DNA of 32,221 bases. Origin: Amycolatopsis echigonensis (GTDB lineage Bacteria > Actinomycetota > Actinomycetes > Mycobacteriales > Pseudonocardiaceae). The notes under the pieces are model-generated. The model was not told where the DNA came from. It ran no database searches and was given only the letters and a program-made list of their open reading frames with translations. Below are positions 22,923 to 30,901 of this stretch, in pieces. Location: the NCBI RefSeq assembly GCF_014174495.1, contig NZ_JACJHR010000089.1, positions 1 through 32,221 of the forward strand, read 5' to 3'. The position numbers and the translations under genes are program-made. Position 1 is the stretch's first letter; every line of letters starts with the position of its first letter.

Positions 22923-23243
22923 CGTGACGTTCTCCCACCCCGTCTCGCCATCACGAGCCGACTCACCGTGCGTCTGGTCGACCCACCTGCCGTGACCTGC
23001 GGCGCACCAGCACCAGTCGAACCGGCTGGGTCGATTCGTGTGGGCGATTAGACGGCTGTATCAAGATCTGAACCAGAGCGGCGGCGAGGCGCTGGTGAGG
23101 CGCCAATGAGGCGACACCACACGTGAGCTCGACAGCAGCGGCGGCATGGTTCACCCGGTTGAGTGGGAGGGCGGATAGGTAGGCTTCGAACGTGCTGGCC
23201 CTGACGGGACCGCTTCGACGAACGGCGCTTGGAGGGCCTGCTC
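22923..23243. other. 321-bp divergent intergenic region
   Basis: It lies between the leftward methyltransferase unit and the rightward unknown gene at 23244. GAGGCGCTGGT and GAGGCGCCAAT form a short direct repeat (23086-23108). No promoter consensus, tRNA or protein-like frame was recognised. Confidence 0.4.
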
Positions 23244-24116
23244 ATGGGCGAGCTCGGTGTGATCCGGAGTTACGCCTACTGGTCGGATCGCCGTATCCGG
23301 GACATCGCGTCGGCAAACGGCATCGCCCTCGAACGGCGCGTGAGTTGGAAGGCCAAGACGGCGTCGATTCCCTTGATCGGTGGGCTCGAATTTGCGCAGG
23401 AGGCGCGCACGCTCGACCGTGCTGAGGTCGCACGTCGAATCGAAACGGCGATCGGAGACCTCGCAGTCGAGGACTTCGTCACCCCGCCGCCGGCGGTGTT
23501 CGCCAAGGGCGTCGGCCGTGTCGAGTTCGCCCAGTTCACGGGCGGTATTGAGAAGCGACAAGGCGTCGTGATGTACGTCAGCACTCGCAGCAGCACTGGC
23601 GTCCGCGTCGATGTGTGCCTGTTCGGCAGCCTTGAGAACACCGCCGACTACGTCGGCGGCTCCGACAAGCCACCGGAAGGATGGTCGTCCTCCGCAGCTC
23701 GGGCGATTGCTCTGTACATCCGGAGCCGCGGCACGATCAACAATTCACAGTGGGACGACCCAGAGTCCATCGCGGTCGAAGCCCTGAAGATCGCGACCGA
23801 GCAGGGCGTGACCGGAACCTGGGACGAACACGAGGACAAGCCCTGGACGCGGGGCTTCACGCTCGGCCACGCGACTGAATCCGAGTGGTTCGCGCAGATC
23901 TACAGCGACGTCGTGCTCGACAAAGACCGGTGGACCTTTGACCGCGACGGCGGCATCAGCCCAGACGTCGAACGCATCCTCATCGGCGCTCCACTGTGGG
24001 TACGGACTCCGGGCGCACACGCCGTCACCCGCTACCGGGACCTACGTCGAGGGAGCGGCGGGGAACATGACGGTCGGCTCCTGCCTGGCCTGGATGGCCA
24101 ACGCCTACGTCGTTGA
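23244..24116 (+). CDS. Unknown protein, possibly DUF7019-like (290 aa)
   Basis: The ATG at 23244 follows ggagg by about eight bases. It starts with a strand-helix unit GVIRSYAYWSDRRIRDIASA, reminiscent of the YVSDxKL start of DUF7019-type proteins seen near STAND NTPases; this is a weak resemblance. The middle has alternating strands (GRVEFAQFTGG, VVMYVSTRSSTGVRVDVCLF, GSLENTADYVGG). The C-terminus may be altered, since the last 25 residues (GSGGEHDGRLLPGLDGQRLR) are low-complexity and unlike the rest. No catalytic motif or membrane span is visible. It is followed 17 bases later by another unknown gene on the same strand, so the two probably work together. Confidence 0.7.
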   Translation: MGELGVIRSYAYWSDRRIRDIASANGIALERRVSWKAKTASIPLIGGLEFAQEARTLDRAEVARRIETAIGDLAVEDFVTPPPAVFAKGVGRVEFAQFTGGIEKRQGVVMYVSTRSSTGVRVDVCLFGSLENTADYVGGSDKPPEGWSSSAARAIALYIRSRGTINNSQWDDPESIAVEALKIATEQGVTGTWDEHEDKPWTRGFTLGHATESEWFAQIYSDVVLDKDRWTFDRDGGISPDVERILIGAPLWVRTPGAHAVTRYRDLRRGSGGEHDGRLLPGLDGQRLRR

Positions 24117-24133
24117 CGGGACACAATGATCGA

Positions 24134-24901
24134 GTGAGCGACGACTGGGAGCTGCGCTGGGCATCGGGAGCCCGGCGGTTCTACGTCGCCGAGATCGTGC
24201 GGCAGGCGAGTTACGCCTTGGCCGCGGTGCAACAGGCTCTCATTCTCAGCCGGGATCCGCAGCGGCGTTCCGAGGCGTGGCCTGCGGTCCAGTCGTTCCT
24301 CACCGCGTCCGCCATCATCAGCAAGCTGTTGTGGCCCGTCAGGGCCGATGGAGCGGATCCCAAGTCCCGTTGGCGTCGCTTCCGCGCCGACCGACTGCGG
24401 ACAGAGCTGATGATCAGCGACACCTCGGCCCTCCGGGACAGGAAGGTCCGGGACTCCGCCGATCACTTCGACGAACGCATCGACGACCTTGTCCGCGACC
24501 AGCGCATCCCACAGTCGTGGACAGACCTGGCGGATGCGGAGTTCGTGCGGCAGCCAGCCCCGTTCCGCGCCATCGACCCTGACACTGGCGAGGTGCTCGC
24601 AGGCCATGATCGAATGGCTCTGGGGCCAGTCATCGCGGAGCTGAATGCGGTTCTGCGGCGGTGCGAAGACATCGAGCCCGGATTAACCAGCGCTCCAGAC
24701 ATCGCCATGCTGCTAGCCACGCTGAGGTGGCCGCCGCTGCCGTCCCTGTTCGCCCCCACCGAACGCCCTGACGAACCGGTCATTGCCGGGGCTACGTTTG
24801 GAACGACCGGGCCTCAGTCCCTGGAAGAGCTCATCGCACTGGTTGCCGACCAACTCTCCGACCACCCGGAGCCGAACCGACCACACGGCGCAGACGGATA
24901 G
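24134..24901 (+). CDS. Unknown helical protein (255 aa)
   Basis: The GTG at 24134 starts VSDDWELRWASGARRFYVAE; there is no ribosome site, but CACAAT lies seven bases upstream, as in leaderless messages. Much of the chain is helical: RQASYALAAVQQALILSR, AWPAVQSFLTASAIISKLLW, LRDRKVRDSADHFDERIDDL. The C-terminus is a less ordered acidic segment (SLEELIALVADQLSDHPEPN). No known domain was recognised. It pairs with the gene at 23244 and converges on the HTH-tailed gene at 24920. Confidence 0.68.
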   Translation: MSDDWELRWASGARRFYVAEIVRQASYALAAVQQALILSRDPQRRSEAWPAVQSFLTASAIISKLLWPVRADGADPKSRWRRFRADRLRTELMISDTSALRDRKVRDSADHFDERIDDLVRDQRIPQSWTDLADAEFVRQPAPFRAIDPDTGEVLAGHDRMALGPVIAELNAVLRRCEDIEPGLTSAPDIAMLLATLRWPPLPSLFAPTERPDEPVIAGATFGTTGPQSLEELIALVADQLSDHPEPNRPHGADG

Positions 24902-24919
24902 TTACTACGACCGGCTGGC

Positions 24920-26188
24920 TCAGTTCTCGTCGAAGTGCGCCTCGGCGGCCCGGCGGATCTGCGCTAGGCGCTTCGAGACGGCGCTGTGGTTGGCGTACCC
25001 GAGCACGTCCGCGATCTCGGTCTTCCTGGTCACGCCGCTGTTGAGCAGCACGACGATCTGCCGGTTCCGGGCGTCCAGCAGTGTGAGGAAGTCGTTGGTG
25101 ACCAGGTTGTCCAGCACCTCGCTCTCCGGCCCTTGGACCGGGATGGTGTCGGTCAACTCGACGAACTTCACCGTGACCTTGCGTCGTTTGCCGTGCAGCT
25201 TGCGTTCGAAGTCTTCGCGTGCGTACGACCAGTGGCTGGAGAAGTCGTCCTCGATGCGGTGGGAGCGGACGGCGTCCAGGATGCCGCGGAGCTGGCCGGT
25301 CCGGTCGGCGGCTTCCACGGTCTCGACCACGGCGTCGTGGGCGTCGTCCTCGCCGAACCACACGGGCCCGCCCATCCGCGGGTTGCCGGCGATGGCCCCG
25401 GCGAGCACGCTGCCGTCCTCCAGGAGGACCGGGCCGGGCGTCTTGCCCTTGTCGACCTCGGGGAAGTCCCGCAGCCGGTCTTGGATCGTGGCGGTGACCG
25501 CGGGCACCCAGAAGTCGAGGTTGTGGGCCAGCAGCCGGATCGGGTCGTCGGCTGAGAACGCCTTCATCTTCGACCCCGACATCAGGTGCGGCCAGACCGT
25601 CCACGCCCAGGCGCGGGCGAGCCGGGCTTCGAAATCGGTCGGCAGGAAGTCGTCGATGCCGGCCCAGTCGGCCATGAACGGCCACTGGCCGCCACGCAAC
25701 AGCGGGAGTCCGAACATGTCCAGGATGCGCTTGGGCAGCAGGTGGAACAGCGGCGCGTACTCGAAGTACCGCGCCCGCGTCCGGGGCACGAATGTGACAT
25801 TGACGTCGCCGAGATCGGCGATCTTCGCCATCGGCTTCGGCAGGTCGTCCAAGTCGAAGAAGCGCCGCCGGAACTGGGCCGCTTCCCACAGCATGTTCCA
25901 CTGCGCGAGTGCGACGAAGTCCCGGTCCGAGGTGTGGGACATCGGGAGCGTCGCGTACTCCGGCGGAGCCGGTTCGCGCGGGCGGACGACGCCGCCGAAG
26001 ATGAATCCGGCTGAGATGTTCCGCAGGGATGGGAACTCCTCCGGAGTGGCCTCGGCCTCGGGGAGGAACACGTCATCGCGCCGCCACGCCAGCACCTCGG
26101 CCGCAGTCGGCTCGCGATCCTCGCTCACCTCATCCTCCGCCGTTCGCTGCTCCGTGCGCTGACCGGTCCGCTCGTCGATCTGGGTCAT
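24920..26188 (-). CDS. Unknown protein with C-terminal helix-turn-helix (422 aa)
   Basis: The start is the ATG at 26188 (MTQIDERTG); there is no clear ribosome site, and a longer frame to 26251 exists. Residues about 60-330 form an unrecognised domain rich in aromatic residues (AQWNMLWEAAQFRRRFFDLD, RGGQWPFMADWAGIDDFLPT, WAWTVWPHLMSGSKMKAFSA, GPVLLEDGSVLAGAIAGNPR). The last 60 residues resemble a sigma-region-4 or XRE-like HTH: NRQIVVLLNSGVTRKTEIAD, VLGYANHSAVSKRLAQIRRA. It is divergent from a zinc-ribbon gene and lies next to a helicase-nuclease, so it could be a regulator or effector of that cluster. Confidence 0.75.
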   Translation of the reverse strand: MTQIDERTGQRTEQRTAEDEVSEDREPTAAEVLAWRRDDVFLPEAEATPEEFPSLRNISAGFIFGGVVRPREPAPPEYATLPMSHTSDRDFVALAQWNMLWEAAQFRRRFFDLDDLPKPMAKIADLGDVNVTFVPRTRARYFEYAPLFHLLPKRILDMFGLPLLRGGQWPFMADWAGIDDFLPTDFEARLARAWAWTVWPHLMSGSKMKAFSADDPIRLLAHNLDFWVPAVTATIQDRLRDFPEVDKGKTPGPVLLEDGSVLAGAIAGNPRMGGPVWFGEDDAHDAVVETVEAADRTGQLRGILDAVRSHRIEDDFSSHWSYAREDFERKLHGKRRKVTVKFVELTDTIPVQGPESEVLDNLVTNDFLTLLDARNRQIVVLLNSGVTRKTEIADVLGYANHSAVSKRLAQIRRAAEAHFDEN

Positions 26189-26344
26189 ACCTACATCACG
26201 ACAGTCTCCGCGGGATTCGTTCCGAGCGCCGCGAGAGTCACCGGACGTCACCGCACTCCTCGCCTCCGACGCAACCGCCGAGGACGCTCCTAGACCTCAA
26301 CCGGACACCGTCCGACACACTCGAACGTATGTGCGAAGAGATGG

Positions 26345-26350
26345 TACGTT
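26345..26350 (+). promoter_or_regulatory. Possible -10 element for a leaderless transcript
   Basis: TACGTT ends seven bases before the ATG at 26358, and no ribosome site precedes that ATG. Confidence 0.4.
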
Positions 26351-26357
26351 GCTGGTC

Positions 26358-26690
26358 ATGGACCCGCGGCTACTCCGAACTGCTCAACCGGACGGCAGGC
26401 TGGCATACGGGCGCGACAGCTCCGGCAGGCCCGTGGCGCTCCTGCCGGCCAGGTGCAAGCTCGGCTTGCACACGCTCCCTCCATCCGAGTATCGGGCGGT
26501 TGTGCACGATGGCGAGGTCCATATCAGCTGTCCGGCTTGCGCTGCCGAGGGTGCTGATCATTGCTGGCGGCTGACTACCAATGGCCCGACTCCCGACCGC
26601 GCTGAACTGGACGAGGAGACCTATCGCGACCTCGTCCTCCGTCGAGCGAGGACAACACCGTCGTTGGCGGGTGGCCAACGTGATCAATAG
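26358..26690 (+). CDS. Small zinc-ribbon-like protein (110 aa)
   Basis: The ATG at 26358 starts MDPRLLRTAQPDGRLAYGRD. A Cys/His cluster follows: Cys and His in ARCKLGLHTL, then CPAC in HISCPACAAEG and HC in ADHCWRL, enough for one zinc site. The tail is a charged helix (RAELDEETYRDLVLRRART). The start looks leaderless. The 3' end overlaps the start of the next gene by 20 bases, so the two are probably co-translated. Function unknown; small zinc proteins are often accessory factors in defence or regulatory clusters. Confidence 0.6.
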   Translation: MDPRLLRTAQPDGRLAYGRDSSGRPVALLPARCKLGLHTLPPSEYRAVVHDGEVHISCPACAAEGADHCWRLTTNGPTPDRAELDEETYRDLVLRRARTTPSLAGGQRDQ

Positions 26691-26988
26691 CCCGTTCACC
26701 ACCTGGGAAGGCGACGACGTTCACGGCCGAAGGCCCGTGCTCACCAGCGTCTGGGTCCTGCTGGACGACCTGTTCCCTCGCCCGCCCGATGCCCCTCGAC
26801 ACGTCATCGTGACTGGCCTGGATCTGACGGGCAAGGTGCAAGGCCGGCTCCACGGACGCTTTCCCAGCGTCGATGGCAACTGGCTCGGAGTGGTCAACTA
26901 CGAGATCAGCTACGCCGATGGCCGCCGAGAGAAGCTGCACCTGGTCGACCAGTTGCTGCCGTTCTCGGTGCTGCGAGAACCGAAATAG
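26671..26988 (+). CDS. Small hypothetical beta-rich protein (105 aa)
   Basis: Only the part from GTG 26671 (or GTG 26680) looks like protein; the frame upstream of it is a shadow of the zinc-ribbon gene. Strands alternate with turns: VLTSVWVLLDDLFPRPPDAP, RHVIVTGLDLTGKVQGRLHG, NWLGVVNYEISYADGRREKL, then HLVDQLLPFSVLREPK. The WLGVVNYEI/HLVDQLLP pattern suggests a small beta-barrel domain, but I do not recognise the family. It lies 60 bases before the helicase-nuclease gene on the same strand. Confidence 0.65.
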   Translation: MANVINSPFTTWEGDDVHGRRPVLTSVWVLLDDLFPRPPDAPRHVIVTGLDLTGKVQGRLHGRFPSVDGNWLGVVNYEISYADGRREKLHLVDQLLPFSVLREPK

Positions 26989-26998
26989 CTCGATCGAG
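26989..26998. repeat. 10-bp perfect palindrome before the helicase gene
   Basis: CTCGATCGAG begins right after the stop of the preceding gene and 51 bases before the helicase start; a possible operator, but such short palindromes also occur by chance. Confidence 0.3.
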
Positions 26999-27048
26999 CA
27001 TGCGCCCCGCGCCGTAGAGTTCATGCCCTACGGATGGAGGAGTGAGCG

Positions 27049-29679
27049 GTGGCGGAACCGGCGGCAGTACCCGACTTCGACGAACGGCTTGCCGGATTCC
27101 AGTCGACCACGTTCAAGGAGCTTCGGCCTGGTCAGAGGCAGGTACTGGCCGCCTACGCGGCTCACCACCTCACGACACCGGACGTGGCGATCGAAATGCC
27201 GACCGGTGAGGGGAAGACCCTGTTGGCGCTGTTGATCGCCGACTACGCCCTCGACCAGGGAATGTCGGTTGCTTACCTGACCGGCACCCGCCAGCTGGCA
27301 GAGCGGGTTGAGGACGAAGCCACCAAGTTGGGCCTGGAGGTCGTCCGGTTCGCCGCGAAGGACTACGGCGGCGCCAAGCTCGACGACTACCACCAGGCCC
27401 AGGCGGTGGGCGTGATGAACTATTGGGTCTACTTCAACAGCAGGCCCGTTCCGAAACCCGCCGACCTGGTCATCTTCGACGACGCCCATCTAGCGGAACA
27501 GCCGCTCAGCGGGCTACAGACCCTGCGCATCCCCGACAAGCCTGGCCCTGCTCGCGTCCTGTATCGAACGATCTGTGATCTTGTCGTCGCGCACACCGAC
27601 GCATACGCCGGACTGCAGGCGATGCGCGATGGCACCGCTCGGCCGGGCACCCCGCCCGAGCTGCTGTCGTTCAGCGACTGGGCGGCGATCGCCACAGCGT
27701 CGCGGGACGCGATCGAGGCGTCGCCGCTGGTCGCCGACCTCGCGCTCAAGGACGAGTCGGACGAGATCAAGGCAGAGGTCAAGAAGCTCCGGGACGAGAT
27801 CAAGTGGGTGTGGCCGAAGGTCCGTGAGCACCTCACCCACTGCGGCGTGCTTGTCGGGCCGTCCGGAATCGAGATCCGCCCCTACCACCCGCCGACGGCG
27901 CTGAACGCGGGGTACAGCCAGGCCAAGCAGCGGATCTATCTCTCGGCGACCCTCGGTTCGATGGACGACCTGCAACGCCGCATCGGCGGCGGCCGGGTCA
28001 CCCGGCTGGAGACCGAGCAGCCGCTGCTTTCCGGCAGCACCGGCGAGCGCATGTTCGCGTTGAACCCCTCGTCCGAGCAGGCACTCGACCTCGGCGTGCT
28101 CAGCTGGGCACTCGAACAAGTCCAGGCAGCCGGTGGGAAGGCGGCCTGGCTGTGCGCCAGCCACAGCGAAGCGGACACACTGCAAGCGATCCTCGGTGGG
28201 CTCGGCCATCCCGTCTACCGCCTCCGGGCCGGCGACGACACCGCAGTCGACGGCTGGAGCCGCGCTCCCCAGGGGCAGTTGATCACTGCGGGCCGCTATG
28301 ACGGGCTCGACTTCCCCGGCGACATCTGCAAGCTGGTGATCATCACCACGGTCCCGCAGGCCAGCAGCGAGTTCGAGCGGTTCGTGGTCGCCTACCTCGG
28401 TGACGCGACCTTCATGCGGCACCGTGTCGGACAACGAGTCACCCAGGCTCTCGGCCGGGCCAATCGCACCGCGACCGACCGCTCGCTGTACCTGGGACTC
28501 GACCCGACGTTCGCCCAGATCCTCGCCGACCCAGCGGTTCGCGCGTCCATTCCCGAAGGCACACAGCCGATCGTTCGCGCCGCGCTCGAACTCTACGACC
28601 AGGGCTCGGTCGCCACGACCGACGCCTGCCGGGCGTTCTGGCAGGTGGCCCAACCGTCCGGCCCCACCGAACCCGTCAAGCAGGCAACGCCGCGGCGACG
28701 GCCACGCCCAGGACGTAGCACCGGCGGCAGCGGTGAGGTCGCTAGCGCCGACGCTGAGGTGTCGGCGGCCACCGACCTGTGGATCGGCGACCACGGCCGC
28801 GCTGCTGAGCGAGCACGCGAAGCCGCGGACCTGCTCGCATCCGCCGGAGAGACCGAGCACGCCGCGTTCTGGCGCTACGTCCAAGCCCACGCACTGTTCG
28901 ACCGCGGACGGAACGAGGACCTCGCCGCCGCGCGCACCGCCCTCGAAGACGCCACCACCAACGGGCCTCGCACCGCGTGGTTCCGCCGGTTGGGCCGCAC
29001 GGTCGCCGACCTCAAGGGACACGAGCGCACCGCTGACGACACCGACCGCCTCTTCCTCGTGTGGGATGAATGGCGTCGTGAAGCCGGAGGCCGGCTCGAC
29101 CGCGCACTCTCCGACGGGCGCACCCTGCTCGCCGGCAGCCACGATCAGCAATGCGACGGCCTCAAGGTGCTCGCACGTCTGGTCGGAGCCAGTGGAGAAC
29201 GACCGCCCAAGACCGAACAAAGCGCCACCGACTGCCGGTGGACCTGGTCAACCGTCAAGCGCGGCGAACGTCGCGTTTGGGAGGTCAAGACCGGCGAACC
29301 GCACCCGGTGTCCCGCGGAGACGTCAACCAGCTGCTCGGCCAGATCGAAGTCGAGACCAAGCGCGCAGCCAAGACACGGGTCTACGGCTGCTTGCTCACC
29401 CCGGCCACCACCGTCCAGAGCGACGCCGCCGAGGCAGCCCGCGACAGGATCACCCTCATCAATCACGACGCCGCCGTCCGGCTCTACAACCTGCTGGCCG
29501 ACCGCCTTCAGCAGTACGCAGCGCTCTGCGGCGACGGCAACGCCGAAGCCCGCGGCGAGGCTCGCACGAAGATCGAGGCCACACTGCCGCCTGACGGCTG
29601 GCTGGGCAAACTGCTCTCCCCAACCCTCGGGAAGATCATCACCGTGGACGACGTGGCGAGCTTGTTCCCCTCGCGCTGA
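27049..29679 (+). CDS. DinG/XPD-like helicase fused to a C-terminal PD-(D/E)xK-like domain (876 aa)
   Basis: Superfamily 2 helicase: FKELRPGQRQVLAAYAAH (Q-motif region), Walker A MPTGEGKT (50-57), Walker B box DDAH (144-147), LSATLGSMDDLQRRIGGG (motif III) and RVTQALGRANRT (motif VI, about 462-473). No iron-sulfur Cys cluster of true XPD/DinG is evident. A basic Pro/Arg linker (near residue 545) leads to helical repeats (AAERAREAADLLASAGETEH). Residues about 720-800 hold Asp728 (SATDCRWTW) and Glu745-Val-Lys747 (RRVWEVKTG), the spacing of a PD-(D/E)xK nuclease core. A helicase with its own nuclease suggests a DNA-degrading defence or repair machine. GTG start with ggaggag six bases upstream. 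Confidence 0.85.
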   Translation: MAEPAAVPDFDERLAGFQSTTFKELRPGQRQVLAAYAAHHLTTPDVAIEMPTGEGKTLLALLIADYALDQGMSVAYLTGTRQLAERVEDEATKLGLEVVRFAAKDYGGAKLDDYHQAQAVGVMNYWVYFNSRPVPKPADLVIFDDAHLAEQPLSGLQTLRIPDKPGPARVLYRTICDLVVAHTDAYAGLQAMRDGTARPGTPPELLSFSDWAAIATASRDAIEASPLVADLALKDESDEIKAEVKKLRDEIKWVWPKVREHLTHCGVLVGPSGIEIRPYHPPTALNAGYSQAKQRIYLSATLGSMDDLQRRIGGGRVTRLETEQPLLSGSTGERMFALNPSSEQALDLGVLSWALEQVQAAGGKAAWLCASHSEADTLQAILGGLGHPVYRLRAGDDTAVDGWSRAPQGQLITAGRYDGLDFPGDICKLVIITTVPQASSEFERFVVAYLGDATFMRHRVGQRVTQALGRANRTATDRSLYLGLDPTFAQILADPAVRASIPEGTQPIVRAALELYDQGSVATTDACRAFWQVAQPSGPTEPVKQATPRRRPRPGRSTGGSGEVASADAEVSAATDLWIGDHGRAAERAREAADLLASAGETEHAAFWRYVQAHALFDRGRNEDLAAARTALEDATTNGPRTAWFRRLGRTVADLKGHERTADDTDRLFLVWDEWRREAGGRLDRALSDGRTLLAGSHDQQCDGLKVLARLVGASGERPPKTEQSATDCRWTWSTVKRGERRVWEVKTGEPHPVSRGDVNQLLGQIEVETKRAAKTRVYGCLLTPATTVQSDAAEAARDRITLINHDAAVRLYNLLADRLQQYAALCGDGNAEARGEARTKIEATLPPDGWLGKLLSPTLGKIITVDDVASLFPSR

Positions 29680-29696
29680 CCCGGCCTTCACCGCCG

Positions 29697-30785
29697 TCAT
29701 CCTGAGTTCGACCGGGCCACGGCCGCAGGCGGCAACTGTTCGCGATCATCGGAATGGACAACCGCAAGGTGCCGTTGTGGGTGCATCCTGCCGTCTCCTG
29801 CAGGTGTGGCGAGGTGCTGGATCGCTGGTTCGGGATCGTGAATGACCACGATCCCGGCGACAGCGTCGGTAACCCACGTTGGCGGGGTCCGGCCAGCGAG
29901 CAGGTCTTGGACATAGGCCGGAGGTCGGTGACGTAGCCCGCCGAGGACGTGCGCCAGGTAGGGCACGCCGAAGTGGCCGCGATCACTCGGTAGGTGAGTG
30001 AACACTGCGTCTTCAACGCCGTCGTCTGCGTCTTCCGACAGCGCCGCTGAGAACTGTCCCATGCGGATGGAGTGCACGGCTTCCAGCATGGTCTTGGCGA
30101 CCCGCCGGGCGCCGAGCTGCGGACGGCGCATGAACTCGGCGATGTCCGGGTGAACAGCCGCTAGGGGAGGCAACGGTGGCTGTGAGCGGCCGGGGTCAGC
30201 GACGTCCTCAAGTGGCAACGACCAGTGAAACGCCTCGACCGCGACGTTGTCACGCACCCGCGGCATCAGGTAGTGCGGGATGATGCTGGGCACGATCGAC
30301 ACCCCGGCCCGCTCCCGGTCGCGGCAGTTGGCGCCATCGTGATGCGTCAGTCCGCAGGCGAGGCCCGCACGGTATGCGGGCGTACCGCAGTACAGGACGT
30401 GAGCAGCCGGGACGCTGAACGTCATGGATGAGACGAGGAGCTTGTCGATCTGCGCGGGCTCGGTCTTCCTGCGGCGGTAGCCGAAGTCGACGTGCCAGCC
30501 GGTACCGCGGCGCTTCAGGATCTTGGCCTGGGTCAGCAGTCCGAAGCTGGTCCCGGTCGTGTCGATCCACCACCACAACCAGTCGGCGCCCACGGCGCTC
30601 TCTTGCCGCTTGGTGAACTTCCAGTACCGGACATCGGGAAATGCTTCCGTCAGCAGGATGTCCGTCGCGGTTTCCTCTGCCCACATGTCCTCGGCCTGGA
30701 GCACCTTCGACATGTGCTGGTCGACGGCGAGACGCCCGCGCTGGAACGCCTGGTACGGATCAGGCCGCCCATCGCCGCTGATCAT
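29697..30785 (-). CDS. DUF6615-like putative PD-(D/E)xK nuclease (362 aa)
   Basis: The N-terminal 110 residues fit a restriction-enzyme-like fold: AEETATDILLTEAFPD (Glu38, Asp42), KFTKRQESAVGADWLWWW (Glu62, Asp68) and GLLTQAKILKRRG (Gln86-x-Lys88). The E...GADWxW...QAK pattern is what I associate with DUF6615. A second part (PSIIPHYLMPRVRDNVAVEA, YLAHVLGGLRHRPPAYVQDL) is unassigned. The ATG at 30785 follows ggag by six bases; TTG 30797 is less likely. It is convergent with the helicase-nuclease (17-base gap), so the two are neighbours but not one operon. Confidence 0.72.
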   Translation of the reverse strand: MISGDGRPDPYQAFQRGRLAVDQHMSKVLQAEDMWAEETATDILLTEAFPDVRYWKFTKRQESAVGADWLWWWIDTTGTSFGLLTQAKILKRRGTGWHVDFGYRRRKTEPAQIDKLLVSSMTFSVPAAHVLYCGTPAYRAGLACGLTHHDGANCRDRERAGVSIVPSIIPHYLMPRVRDNVAVEAFHWSLPLEDVADPGRSQPPLPPLAAVHPDIAEFMRRPQLGARRVAKTMLEAVHSIRMGQFSAALSEDADDGVEDAVFTHLPSDRGHFGVPYLAHVLGGLRHRPPAYVQDLLAGRTPPTWVTDAVAGIVVIHDPEPAIQHLATPAGDGRMHPQRHLAVVHSDDREQLPPAAVARSNSG

Positions 30786-30808
30786 CCTGCTCTCCAACCA
30801 ATCACCCG

Positions 30809-30835
30809 GAGCGGGGCAGGCGCCTGGCCCCGCTC
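30809..30835 (-). terminator. Strong hairpin between the DUF2637-like gene and the nuclease gene
   Basis: GAGCGGGG (30809-30816) pairs with CCCCGCTC (30828-30835), and the loop itself holds the palindrome CAGGCGCCTG, so almost the whole 27 bases can fold back on itself. It lies in the 116-base gap downstream of the leftward gene ending at 30902. It is either that operon's terminator or an attenuator ahead of the nuclease gene. Confidence 0.6.
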
Positions 30836-30901
30836 GTGCTCACCGAACGATCCTTCCACGGCCGGGGCAACCGGCCACGCTGGCGAGCACCGCCGCTCAC
30901 G

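Noticed and set aside
27514..29220. Reverse-strand open frame (568 codons)
   Set aside because: Antisense to the helicase-nuclease gene, whose motifs are intact; no ribosome site or domain in the reverse frame.
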